Assembly: GCF_000010525.1 (NCBI RefSeq)
Contig: NC_009937.1
Span: 4,097,501 to 4,161,500, forward strand
Source of the DNA: Azorhizobium caulinodans ORS 571
Lineage (GTDB): Bacteria > Pseudomonadota > Alphaproteobacteria > Rhizobiales > Xanthobacteraceae
DNA: 64,000 nt
Direction: 5' to 3'
The notes beneath the pieces are model-generated. The model did no database searches and was not told the origin of the DNA. It saw only the letters and a list, made by a program, of their open reading frames with translations. The translations under genes were made by a program, and so were the position numbers. This document shows, in pieces, positions 13,654 through 21,984 of this stretch (the first letter of the stretch is position 1; every line of letters starts with the position of its first letter).

Positions 13654-15984
13654 TCACCTCTTTGGTTTGTTCTGAAGCATCCGCTTCTGCGTGGCGTAGA
13701 ACTCGGCCACCTCATTCGGCTTCAGCCGGAGATTGGCGACCCACGCCGTGATGCTGTTCACCTGCCCGCCCTTGAACGCCTCCCACTCCTTCTCAAAGGT
13801 TGCGAGGTCGCCATAGAGCGGCACCTTGCGCCACTCGACGCCGGGGCGCGGATCGACGGACACCGCCTCTCCCCCGCCCTGCTGGTTCGGTGCAGTCACT
13901 GCACCAGCCTGCCGGTTCTCCTTCTGGACGTTCTCGAACTTGGCACCGTCCACGTTCTGCTCGGGCCGGTAGGTCTTGATGATGAGGTCCTTCTGTTCGG
14001 TGGCGAACTTCAGGAGTTCCGCAGGGGACGCCTCGGGGTTCTTCTTCTCGAAGTCCAAGAGCGCCTGCGTCATCGTCTGCACCGCCGCCGAGCCCTCCAA
14101 GGGCCGCTGAAGGATGCCGGGAAGGCTCTCCTCCCCGACGATCTTGCGCACGTCGTCCAGAAGCGGCTTCACCACAGGATGCGTGACGACTGTCCGCGAG
14201 TTGTTGCGGGCTGCCTGCTCCATCAGGTTGCGGATGGTGGAAGGCTCCTTCAGCGTGCCGGCGGCGACCGCGTTGAAGACGTCGTAGGGCGTCCCGTTGC
14301 CCGAGTAGATGCGGGCCGAGAGCTGCGCGACGAGGTGCGTGTCCTCGGTCTTGTTGAGATCGTCGAGGTTCTTCTGAACCTGCATGAGGGTGTCGCCAAG
14401 CTCGGGGTCTTCCCGCGCCGCGCTCTGCACGAGTTCAAGGGGGATGCGCGGCGGCTTGCCCTCCTGCATCTGACCGAGGAGGGAGGTCATGGCGACCGAC
14501 TTCACCTCACGCTTGCGCATCTCGCGTTCCCGCTGCTGAAGCGTCCAAGCTTGGTTCTGCTCCTGAATTTTGAGCCGCCGGATGTTGAGCCGCGCTTCGT
14601 CGAGGGCCTTGCGCCCCTCCAACGTCATGCCCGGCCCCGGCGTCCCGTCCGGGCGGGACTGAAGGGCCACGTTGAGGATGTTTTCGTCTTGATGGCGGAT
14701 CGCAGCCGCGACCACCGCCTGAATGGACAGGTGGTTGACCTCGGCCGGGTTCATACCCTGCCTGCGGGCCACCATTTCCACCTTCTGAAGCTCCTCAGTC
14801 AGCTCGGGCAGATAGGCGTTATCAGCCCCCGGCCCCCTCGGCTCCTTGCCATACTTCTGAATGCTGGCGTTGTAGGTCGCGAGGTGCCGCCCCCGGTTCA
14901 CCTTCAGGGCCACCCACGTCGGGGACAGGGCGGCCATGATACGCGGGCTGAAGCCTTCCTTGTCGAGGTCGTCCCACAGGTTCCGGCCGGTGCGGGCCTT
15001 ATAGTCCGCCTCGGCCAGCTTCACCGCCGCCCGGTCCTGATTCTCCGGGGTGAACGGCGTGTTCGGCCCCATGATCCGGTCCCACGTTGTGGCCGTGATC
15101 TGGTAGCGCCCGGCTGCCGACGAAGGCCCCTCAGGGCCGGGCTCGAAGATGCGCGGGTGCTTGGAGAAGTCGTTGAACAGGGCGGTCCCCTTGGGCGACC
15201 ACCGCAGGTTATAGCGCCCCCCGCTCTCCCCGCCCGCAATGGCGTTCAGAAGCGCCTTCTTGGTCGGGTCCAAGTCCTTTGTGACGGGGTCGTTGGTCTG
15301 GTACGGCACCGCCGGGCCGAGGGCCGCGTAGTTGTCAAAGAGCGCCTGATAGGTGGCCGACACGCTCTCCCGGTTCTTCATGACGAGGTTGCGCCGGGCG
15401 TTCTCTTGATGGGCGCTGACAAACCTGTGGGAGACCGACTGCACCTCCTCCACGAGGGCCTGCTTCTCGGCCGGCGACTGCGCGGACGCGAGGAGGTCCT
15501 TCATGCGCGTGGAAAGCCACTGGTTGATGTCGCCGGGGTTCTCGGATGAGGCGATGCCCGAGGTGAAATACTCGGCCATCAACTCGCCCGCACGCTGCTG
15601 AACGCGGGCCTTCGCCGCCCGTGCCTCATAGACCTGCCGGAAGATCGGGGACCGATCCGCAAGGGTCGGGTCCTTGGCGACCGCCTCGGCCCACGAGGTC
15701 ACGTTGTCCTGAAGGAAGCGAAGCTCGGCATCAACGGTGTCTTTCTTCTGCTCCTCCTCGATGTAGGACTGAGCCAGCTTGTTGATCTGCGGGTTCAGCG
15801 CGGCGAGCGCCGAGAGAAGCTGATCGACATTGTCCCGCGCCGGCATCCGGGGAGGTGTCGGCATTTCCGGCGCAAGCGGCGCGACGGGGCGCACCGGGGC
15901 GGGCGTGGACCGGAAGTTGGTGTTGACCGCCGAGGTATCGACCGGCCTTGCGGCAGGTCGAAACCGGGGCATCTCCATCGTCAT
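13654..15984 (-). CDS. Internal virion protein with lysozyme-like domain (T7 gp15 position)
   Basis: 776 residues. About residues 235-370 form a peptidoglycan-cleaving domain of lambda-endolysin/GH104 style: AIAGGESGGRYN with catalytic-type Glu, HPRIFEPGPEGPSSAAGRYQ, then TTWDRI and PENQDRAAVKL. Long helical and coiled-coil segments surround it. In T7 the murein-cutting domain is in gp16, so here it sits in the neighbouring ejection protein. Its ATG overlaps the gp14-like stop, and palindrome site 9 lies in a disordered segment near the C-terminus. Confidence 0.88.
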   Translation of the reverse strand: MTMEMPRFRPAARPVDTSAVNTNFRSTPAPVRPVAPLAPEMPTPPRMPARDNVDQLLSALAALNPQINKLAQSYIEEEQKKDTVDAELRFLQDNVTSWAEAVAKDPTLADRSPIFRQVYEARAAKARVQQRAGELMAEYFTSGIASSENPGDINQWLSTRMKDLLASAQSPAEKQALVEEVQSVSHRFVSAHQENARRNLVMKNRESVSATYQALFDNYAALGPAVPYQTNDPVTKDLDPTKKALLNAIAGGESGGRYNLRWSPKGTALFNDFSKHPRIFEPGPEGPSSAAGRYQITATTWDRIMGPNTPFTPENQDRAAVKLAEADYKARTGRNLWDDLDKEGFSPRIMAALSPTWVALKVNRGRHLATYNASIQKYGKEPRGPGADNAYLPELTEELQKVEMVARRQGMNPAEVNHLSIQAVVAAAIRHQDENILNVALQSRPDGTPGPGMTLEGRKALDEARLNIRRLKIQEQNQAWTLQQREREMRKREVKSVAMTSLLGQMQEGKPPRIPLELVQSAAREDPELGDTLMQVQKNLDDLNKTEDTHLVAQLSARIYSGNGTPYDVFNAVAAGTLKEPSTIRNLMEQAARNNSRTVVTHPVVKPLLDDVRKIVGEESLPGILQRPLEGSAAVQTMTQALLDFEKKNPEASPAELLKFATEQKDLIIKTYRPEQNVDGAKFENVQKENRQAGAVTAPNQQGGGEAVSVDPRPGVEWRKVPLYGDLATFEKEWEAFKGGQVNSITAWVANLRLKPNEVAEFYATQKRMLQNKPKR
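13890..13904. repeat. Prophage palindrome site 9 of 22
   Basis: Exact core inside the gp15-like gene, read as the peptide AVTAP in a Gly/Gln-rich linker. Confidence 0.85.
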
Positions 15985-16739
15985 AGCTTGAGCTGGTTCC
16001 TCGAAAGCGAGTTGTAGGCGTTCACGCCACTCAGGACACTACCCACCACGTTGACCGCGAGGGCGCTGGACGAAGGCATCTGAACGGGTGCCGCCGGGGT
16101 GACCGGGGACACCGGCTGCGGGGCCTTGAGGGGCTGTTGCGGGCTGTAGGTGCCGACGTTCAGGTTATAGAGCGCCTGATCCGACCCGGCCTTCAGGCCC
16201 ATCATCTCAAGGTTGAGCTGCCGCATGGTGGCGCTGCGGTTGAGTTCAAGGACGGTTGTCGCGTCCCCTGCCTGCCGCGCCACGTCGTTGATGATCTGTT
16301 CGATGGACTGGCCTTCAGTGCCTCGGGCGTCGGCCTTCACCTGTGCCGAAGCGGCCATCTTGCGGGACTGCCGGTCCACGTTCTGGACATCGAAGGCAGA
16401 GGCAATCTGCTCCTCGACCATGCGTTGAAGCATCGTCGCATATTGCGTGAAGCGGTTCTGCTCGATCTGCCCGACCGAGCGGTTGAGAAGCTTGTCCTGC
16501 CGGGAGAACTCGTCCTTCTGCCAAGACAGGACTTCGTGTCCATAGTCGATGTCCTGCTTGTAGGTGACGTTCTGGTAGCGGATCAGCTCTGCCCGGTAGC
16601 GCTCCTGTTGAGCCTCCACCTGAGCATTGTAGAGCTGCTGCTGATAAGCGGCGCGGGTGGCCGAGCTGTTGCCGGCAATCGCACCGAAAATGCCGGTGCC
16701 GGCCTGAACAATGCCGACACCCGCTGCTACGGTACACAT
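15981..16739 (-). CDS. Internal virion protein (T7 gp14-like)
   Basis: 252 residues from ATG 16739, overlapping the preceding gene by 13 bases. A Gly/Ala hydrophobic N-terminus (TVAAGVGIVQAGTGIFGAIA) is followed by a long Gln-rich helical region and a Pro-rich tail, the layout of T7 gp14 ejection proteins. It lies in the gene 13-14-15-16 order typical of T7. Confidence 0.85.
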   Translation of the reverse strand: MCTVAAGVGIVQAGTGIFGAIAGNSSATRAAYQQQLYNAQVEAQQERYRAELIRYQNVTYKQDIDYGHEVLSWQKDEFSRQDKLLNRSVGQIEQNRFTQYATMLQRMVEEQIASAFDVQNVDRQSRKMAASAQVKADARGTEGQSIEQIINDVARQAGDATTVLELNRSATMRQLNLEMMGLKAGSDQALYNLNVGTYSPQQPLKAPQPVSPVTPAAPVQMPSSSALAVNVVGSVLSGVNAYNSLSRNQLKL

Positions 16740-17197
16740 TCCCTGAGCCTCATGATGTGCTGGAAGTGGGTCCCGTTGCGGGGGTACTTCTCCCCGAGGG
16801 TGAAGCCACACCACCGGACCCATTGGATGTGAAGCTGATTGCGGACATCCACGAAGTTCTGAAGGACCGCATAGGGCTGCTGGATCTTCACCAACTCCTC
16901 CTTGCAGGTCCGCAGGAACCACGTGGCGTGCGTCTTCAGTTCGTCCGTGGCGAGCATCCACGGGACGCCAACGGTGCAGTCACTGCACTCGGGGTCGTAG
17001 GGAGCCACCCCGTAGATGGCGATTGGCTCCCCACCGTGGTCGATTGCCCGGCAGATGATCGACGCCTTGAAGCTGTCCACGAGAGCGGCAAGGGGTTCGC
17101 TGCCGTCGAACGCCTTCAGTTCCTGCCTGTCCGCCTCGCGGAGGCGCGGGGCCATCGCCTCGCAGTCCGCAAGGGTCGCGTCGCGGTAGAGCGGCAT
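16727..17197 (-). CDS. GNAT-like protein at the T7 gp13 position
   Basis: 156 residues; its ATG overlaps the gp12-like stop (ATGA). The start MPLYRDATLADCEAMAPRLR and the C-terminal QNFVDVRNQLHIQWVRWCGF with GFTLGEKYP resemble GNAT-fold proteins that many T7-like phages carry here, usually annotated as internal virion protein A. Palindrome site 10 lies in the codons for CSDCT. Enzyme activity is not assured. Confidence 0.75.
   Translation of the reverse strand: MPLYRDATLADCEAMAPRLREADRQELKAFDGSEPLAALVDSFKASIICRAIDHGGEPIAIYGVAPYDPECSDCTVGVPWMLATDELKTHATWFLRTCKEELVKIQQPYAVLQNFVDVRNQLHIQWVRWCGFTLGEKYPRNGTHFQHIMRLRECVP
16974..16988. repeat. Prophage palindrome site 10 of 22
   Basis: Exact core in the GNAT-like gene, here in the frame that reads CSDCT rather than AVTA. 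Confidence 0.85.
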
Positions 17198-19554
17198 CAC
17201 TGCATCCGCTTGGTTCGGACGGTGTACAGGGCCTCCCAATCGAGATTGAGATGGCGCGAAGGAAGGTGCGTGTCGTTCACCAGCTCGATCTTGACGTTCA
17301 TGTTGCTCGCCATGACCGAGAACCGGAAAGACCCGGTCTCCACATTCACCTGTCCGAGCCGGTTCATGCCCGAACCCACGATGCGGCCCGTGAAGGGATA
17401 GACCTGCGTCTCCCTCCGGTAGGGCGTGACCTCGACCCGGAAATAGCCCGTCTCGGCGTAGTTCAGGAGGCAACGCCGGACCTGAATGCGTCCCTCGGTA
17501 TTCGCCACGCGCCCACCGCCGGGGGCGTCCTCGCGGATGAGGAAGGGCGAGAAGGTGTACCGCAGCTCGTAGGTGATACCGGCATAGAAGTGGGTGAGGT
17601 TTCCGGCCACCTCATAGACCCACACGGCACCATTCCAGATGAGCTTGTAGGGCATCACCTTGCCAGCGGGGACACTGCCGCCGGGCCGCGCCACGATGAC
17701 AACCGCCTTCGGATCGGGCGGGACGTAGGGCAGGACGATGTGGGTGACGTTCGGTTGCGGATAGTAGAACCGCGCCTCGGCCTGAGCCTCGGTGATGCGC
17801 CGATCCAGATGGACCACAAAGGCCATTCCGGGGTCCGTCACGCCCGGCTCGATGTTGAGCCTGTCGAGATAGACGCCATCCGCCCGCCGCACGATCAGCC
17901 AAAGCGTGCTCTCGATGAACTCCGCGTTGAGGATCACGTCGCCGGGCTGAAGCTTCCAGCGCGACCAGCTCGATTGAACCTTCTCCTGCCCGCTGTTGTA
18001 ATACTTGTACACATAGAGCGTGTCCCGGTCAGTATCAGACAGCGCAACAAGCATGTCCTCATTGGTCGAGGCACAGAGCTTGAAGACCTTGCCCCGGATA
18101 TAGCGAGGCACATGGTTCGTGACATCGTTCGCGTTGTTGGTCTTTGTGGACCCGTCGATGTAGTATTCACGAACACCTGTGAACTCGCCCCGGCTGGTGC
18201 AGAAATAGACGAACTGCCCCGCACCCACCGGCTTCGCCCGGCTGGACGTCTCGAACTCGGTGACCTGATCCAGAGACACACCCGAGGGTGTCAGCACCTC
18301 CCCTGCCCCGAGCATGAATTGCGTCTGATCGGAGAACAGAAGCAGGCTCTCGTTGAAGGGGATCGCATGGCGCAGGATCGACACCTTGACGTGCGACGTG
18401 GTGATGTCGATGGGGTCCGTATCGAGGAGGTCCGTGGCGGTCTCCCGCCAGAAGTTGAAGAACTTGGCCGAGCGCGAGAAAATCACGCTCTCGTCGGAGA
18501 TGAACCCGAGGCGGTTGCGGTAGAAGAAGATGTCGCTGATCCGCTGCCCAACGAACGACGGGCGCGGGGTGGTCTCATCGGAGCCAGCGGCGCACTTCTC
18601 CCAATCCGCCTGCTTGAAGGTGAAGCTCCCGTTCGCCTCGCGTACCAGCACATGGGGCATGGTGGCGGGGTCGAAGGCGATCTGGCGTCCCGGCGCGGCG
18701 ATCTCCCGCCAAACGCCGTTGTTGCCTCCTGATCCGGCCTGATCGTACTCCACCCAGAAGTTGTCGTAGGGGTTGCCGGGGGTGCCCGAGATTTCGACCT
18801 GATAGCCCTGCACGGCGCGGGCCGGGAGGTTGGCGAAGGTCTGCGTCTGCTTGGTCATGCAGACGAGGCCGGTGTCCCCGAGGCTGTCTTCCGTGGTGAG
18901 GGAGAAGCCGAGGCTGTCGGCCCGTCGAATGTGGATGGTCGAGCCAATGACGCTCGCCACCATGGAACCCCACGAGTTGATGATTGCCGCTAGGTCCTGC
19001 GCGATCTTGCTGGACTGAATGTCGTTCGGGTCAGTCTGAGAGGTGATCTTTTCGGCCACCGCCTGCCCGTCAACGATGATGCGGTACTTGCAGGCGTAAT
19101 TGCCCTGCCGCACGAAGACGATGCCCTCGGGAGGCCGCCCGGCCTTCGTCTCCGGGGACATCGCGACCGTGACATCCTTGTTCAGGAAGAAGGTGTAATC
19201 CGCGACCGTGACCGCGCCAAAGCTGGCCGACGTGTTCGCCAGATAGCCCTTACCATGCGGGAAGTTCACGGTTCGCTCGACACCGTCGAACCCGTACACC
19301 CTGAGGTCACCATTGAACGCCACCACCACGTAACGCTCGGCGGCGTCCCGGTTGATGATGTGAACGTGGGCATTCTCGGGGAGCGAGTTGATGAGCTTCG
19401 CGACGTGCCGCGTCGGGGGCCGCTTGGTCAGGCCCTCCACGATGGAGCTGAAGCCGTTGATCTGCTCCTCGGCTTGGGAGGCGAGCCGCAGCGCGAAGGG
19501 CTGCTGACTCACGCCATTGATGAGGTTCGGGATGGACCCGGAGATGACCGGCAT
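17197..19554 (-). CDS. Tail tubular protein B (T7 gp12-like nozzle)
   Basis: 785 residues beginning MPVISGSIPNLINGVSQQPF, the family's conserved opening (PNLINGVSQQP). It also has the downstream motif FYRNRLGFISDESVIFSRS that is well kept in gp12 nozzle proteins. It starts four bases after the gp11-like gene and is coupled to the next gene. Confidence 0.95.
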   Translation of the reverse strand: MPVISGSIPNLINGVSQQPFALRLASQAEEQINGFSSIVEGLTKRPPTRHVAKLINSLPENAHVHIINRDAAERYVVVAFNGDLRVYGFDGVERTVNFPHGKGYLANTSASFGAVTVADYTFFLNKDVTVAMSPETKAGRPPEGIVFVRQGNYACKYRIIVDGQAVAEKITSQTDPNDIQSSKIAQDLAAIINSWGSMVASVIGSTIHIRRADSLGFSLTTEDSLGDTGLVCMTKQTQTFANLPARAVQGYQVEISGTPGNPYDNFWVEYDQAGSGGNNGVWREIAAPGRQIAFDPATMPHVLVREANGSFTFKQADWEKCAAGSDETTPRPSFVGQRISDIFFYRNRLGFISDESVIFSRSAKFFNFWRETATDLLDTDPIDITTSHVKVSILRHAIPFNESLLLFSDQTQFMLGAGEVLTPSGVSLDQVTEFETSSRAKPVGAGQFVYFCTSRGEFTGVREYYIDGSTKTNNANDVTNHVPRYIRGKVFKLCASTNEDMLVALSDTDRDTLYVYKYYNSGQEKVQSSWSRWKLQPGDVILNAEFIESTLWLIVRRADGVYLDRLNIEPGVTDPGMAFVVHLDRRITEAQAEARFYYPQPNVTHIVLPYVPPDPKAVVIVARPGGSVPAGKVMPYKLIWNGAVWVYEVAGNLTHFYAGITYELRYTFSPFLIREDAPGGGRVANTEGRIQVRRCLLNYAETGYFRVEVTPYRRETQVYPFTGRIVGSGMNRLGQVNVETGSFRFSVMASNMNVKIELVNDTHLPSRHLNLDWEALYTVRTKRMQ

Positions 19555-19557
19555 CGG

Positions 19558-20157
19558 CTATCCCTCGAAGCCCCCCGAGCGCCGGTTGAGCACGCGGCCC
19601 ACGGCCCAGCTATCGCTCAGCATGTTGTAATCGGCGGTCTCAGCCTCGGCGTTGCGCAGGGCGATCAACGCCCGCGTCTCGTCCTTGTCATTGAAGCCGG
19701 ACAGGGTCTCGGAGCCGACAACGCGGTCCTGAAAGATGCGACCCGCGCGGACCATGATGTAGTGGCGGGCGATCTGCGGCAGTTCCTCGAACGGGAGGAG
19801 GCGCACGATCTCCACTTCCACCGGGACGGAGAACTTGAACGTGTTGTTGCGCCGGTCCCACAGGCGGTTTCCGCGCTGGACCACGTCAATCGACGGGTCC
19901 ATGGCGTCCACCTGAAGGGTGTTGTCGGGCACATAGACATCACCCGGCGCGGGGAAAGAGGGAACGAGGACGACATTCTTGTCCGTGTTCCAGTGCCACC
20001 CATGGCTTTGAACCTGACGCATCGTCTCGTCGAGGATTTGCCGGGCCATCACCGCATCGACGAGGCCGGTGTCCTCGACCCGGTTCACCGGGGCCTCCCC
20101 GATGATGGAAAGCATCGTGTTGATGGCGTCGAGTTCAGTCGTAAGACGTACTGGCAT
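19558..20157 (-). CDS. Tail tubular protein A (T7 gp11-like gatekeeper)
   Basis: 199 residues from ATG 20157 with AGGGG upstream; a TTG three bases earlier is unlikely. The opening VRLTTELDAINTMLSIIGEA and the HGWHWNTDK segment are typical of gp11 proteins that link portal and nozzle. It follows the capsid gene, the terminator and palindrome site 11. Confidence 0.93.
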   Translation of the reverse strand: MPVRLTTELDAINTMLSIIGEAPVNRVEDTGLVDAVMARQILDETMRQVQSHGWHWNTDKNVVLVPSFPAPGDVYVPDNTLQVDAMDPSIDVVQRGNRLWDRRNNTFKFSVPVEVEIVRLLPFEELPQIARHYIMVRAGRIFQDRVVGSETLSGFNDKDETRALIALRNAEAETADYNMLSDSWAVGRVLNRRSGGFEG

Positions 20158-20170
20158 CAATGCCCCTGAA

Positions 20171-20185
20171 GTGCAGTCACTGCAC
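20171..20185. repeat. Prophage palindrome site 11 of 22
   Basis: Exact core in the leader of the gp11-like gene, between the post-capsid terminator and the ATG. Confidence 0.9.
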
Positions 20186-20194
20186 CGATGGACG

Positions 20195-20231
20195 AAAAAA
20201 AGGGGGAAGTTCCTGCAATGGAACCTCCCCC
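20195..20231 (-). terminator. Intrinsic terminator after the capsid gene (T-phi position)
   Basis: On the minus strand GGGGGAGGTTCC pairs with GGAACTTCCCCC (12 bp, one G-U), loop ATTGCA, then seven T. T7 has its main phage-polymerase terminator at the same place after gene 10. Confidence 0.92.
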
Positions 20232-20261
20232 AATTCTCAAGGACTGACTGTCGCTACGCGA

Positions 20262-21257
20262 TCAGGTGGCGGACTTGGACAGCTCGACTGCGCATTCAGG
20301 GCGCAGGATGCCGTGGCCCATCGCGTACTTGGCAACGATGAGCGTGCCCTGACGAGTGATGAGGTATTCACCCTCGACGGACAGGTCCATGAGCTTCACC
20401 GTGCCCACGGCGTTCGCGTGCATCACGAGGCCGGCGGTGTTGCTGAAGTCGCCCGCATACTTGCCCAGCGGACGCGGGCCGATCTGCGGGGTGACGCCGG
20501 TGGGGACGTTGGCCGAGCCCGCCGGGGCGGCGATGGCGCTCGTCGGCAGGTGGTTGGACTTCACGATCTGGACGCCCGCGATGTCGAACACCTTGCCGGT
20601 GCGGATGTCGCCGTTGCCAGCGGTGAAGTCGCGGTTGATCGCCTTGTCGTCCAGCACGAGCTTGTAATACTGCGCCGGCTTGAACACGGCGAAGCGGCCC
20701 TGCTCGGGAACGTCCTTCTCGTCCAGCGTCTGAGCCGCCAGATACAGGGCATTCACCAGTGCCCCGTTGGCGTTCGTCACGATGTCCGGCCCCACGGCCA
20801 GAGTGGAACCGCCGATGCCGCCCGTGATGGTGGCAGAGGCGCGGGCAGCCAGAACCGCCGTCTGAAGGACGTTCTTGTCCGCCTGATTGGCGAGGGCATA
20901 GCCGCACTCGTTGGTGTAGATCGAGCGCACGTCATAGTGGTTCTTGGCTTCGTCGATCTGCGCCACGAAGACCGGCGACACCAGAAGGTCGTCGATGGTG
21001 ATGACGCGCTCGCCATGCTTGATCGACTGGCCCTGAAGCTCGGTGCCGGGGACGTGGTAATAGGCATCAGCCTTCCACGTCGCAGGGAACTGCGCCGACT
21101 TGCCGTTGGTGATGGTGCGCACGAGGTGTCGTTCCATCATGACGTTCACCTCGGAGAAGGCCGTCATGACCTCACCGGAGAACTGCTTGAGGAACAGAGC
21201 GTCATCCGCGCCAGTGCCACCAGAGAGGCCAAGGCGGGACGGAGTGATGTCGGTCAT
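20262..21257 (-). CDS. Major capsid protein (T7 gp10-like)
   Basis: 331 residues with HK97/T7-type capsid features: the N-terminal arm FLKQFSGEVMTAFSEVNVMM, the axis segment SIKHGERVITIDDLLVSPVF and the C-terminal P-domain LITRQGTLIVAKYAMGHGIL. It lies between scaffold/lysis genes and gp11 as in T7. The ATG has only a weak AGGTA directly upstream; a strong GAGGAGG lies 70-76 bases upstream in front of a 21-codon leader frame. Confidence 0.96.
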   Translation of the reverse strand: MTDITPSRLGLSGGTGADDALFLKQFSGEVMTAFSEVNVMMERHLVRTITNGKSAQFPATWKADAYYHVPGTELQGQSIKHGERVITIDDLLVSPVFVAQIDEAKNHYDVRSIYTNECGYALANQADKNVLQTAVLAARASATITGGIGGSTLAVGPDIVTNANGALVNALYLAAQTLDEKDVPEQGRFAVFKPAQYYKLVLDDKAINRDFTAGNGDIRTGKVFDIAGVQIVKSNHLPTSAIAAPAGSANVPTGVTPQIGPRPLGKYAGDFSNTAGLVMHANAVGTVKLMDLSVEGEYLITRQGTLIVAKYAMGHGILRPECAVELSKSAT

Positions 21258-21260
21258 TAC

Positions 21261-21326
21261 CTAGTAAATCCTGTGGATGTTGAGAAGCTGACTAGGCTTC
21301 CCGTGAACACGCTCGCAGGCACACAA
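21261..21326 (-). CDS. Possible leader peptide coupled to the capsid gene
   Basis: A TTG start at 21326 follows a strong GAGGAGG and opens a 21-codon frame (MCACERVHGKPSQLLNIHRI...) ending in TAG three bases before the capsid ATG. Translation ending there could help initiation on the capsid gene. The evidence is arrangement only. Confidence 0.3.
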   Translation of the reverse strand: MCACERVHGKPSQLLNIHRIY

Positions 21327-21424
21327 GGTTGTCCTCCTCGGAGGGCCAAGGGCTGCGCAGGGTTGTTCTTCGGGAATGCCTGAAGTGCCCCTCTGAAAAG
21401 AGGCGGCAGCGTGTGAGAAGGCAG

Positions 21425-21439
21425 GTGCAGTGACTGCAC
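21425..21439. repeat. Prophage palindrome site 12 of 22
   Basis: Exact core; the full 17-mer GGTGCAGTGACTGCACC is at 21424-21440, between the spanin lipoprotein stop and the capsid leader. Confidence 0.92.
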
Positions 21440-21445
21440 CGAGGG

Positions 21446-21643
21446 CTAGACCCCCGGTGCTGCCTTGCAGTTCTTCTCGTACTTGAGATTGTGAGCGAAG
21501 ATTTCCCGCTGCGTCTGGTCCGTGTCTTTGCTGGACCACGTCAGAGGGGAGACCCACGCACAAGGGTCAATCGCGCTGGTAGTTGCGCATCCGCTCACGG
21601 AGAGCATCAAGGTCAGTAGAAGCGACCGAACGGTCAATTTCAT
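21446..21643 (-). CDS. Outer-membrane spanin lipoprotein (Rz1-like)
   Basis: 65 residues with a lipoprotein signal MKLTVRSLLLTLMLSVSGC (lipobox VSGC). The mature part has CAWVSPLTWSSKDTDQT and IFAHNLKYEKNC, a pattern common in Rz1-like proteins of alphaproteobacterial phages. Its start lies inside the preceding gene in another frame, the classic nested Rz/Rz1 layout. It should span to the inner-membrane spanin at 21567-21791. Confidence 0.75.
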   Translation of the reverse strand: MKLTVRSLLLTLMLSVSGCATTSAIDPCAWVSPLTWSSKDTDQTQREIFAHNLKYEKNCKAAPGV

Positions 21644-21791
21644 CTGCGACCTTCCGACCGATGGCTTGCTTCCTCAGGCTCTCGCTTTCGGACTCGGCCA
21701 CGGCCTGCCGGCGGGCACGATGTTCCCGCCAGAGGTCGAGGAGCCTTGTGACAAGCCCGAGGATCGCGAGGAGCTTACTGAGAACGCTCAC
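21567..21791 (-). CDS. Inner-membrane spanin (Rz-like)
   Basis: 74 residues: an N-terminal membrane helix (LSKLLAILGLVTRLLDLW) followed by a charged periplasmic coiled coil (HRARRQAVAESESESLRKQA) and a basic tail. It overlaps the Rz1-like lipoprotein gene by 77 bases. Short for an Rz, but topology and pairing fit. Confidence 0.65.
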   Translation of the reverse strand: MSVLSKLLAILGLVTRLLDLWREHRARRQAVAESESESLRKQAIGRKVADEIDRSVASTDLDALRERMRNYQRD

Positions 21792-21975
21792 CGGGCAGCT
21801 CCTTGGCCGTGCGGTTCAGGATGCCGGCAAGGAACTCGATGACCTTGTACGCCTTGCCCACCAGCTCATCATCCTTCGGCGTCGGCGTCAGGTTGACGAT
21901 GGCGACGGCAAGGGCGTGGAGGGCAAAGAGAACGTTGAGGAGCGCGTCCAGATTGGACAGAACGAACTCGATCAT
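21775..21975 (-). CDS. Small membrane protein, candidate holin
   Basis: 66 residues with one clear hydrophobic stretch (ALLNVLFALHALAVAIVNL) and an amphipathic helical tail. It sits directly before the spanin pair, overlapping by 17 bases, so a holin role is reasonable. No family signature is recognised. Confidence 0.5.
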   Translation of the reverse strand: MIEFVLSNLDALLNVLFALHALAVAIVNLTPTPKDDELVGKAYKVIEFLAGILNRTAKELPGERSQ

Positions 21976-21984
21976 GTCTTCACC

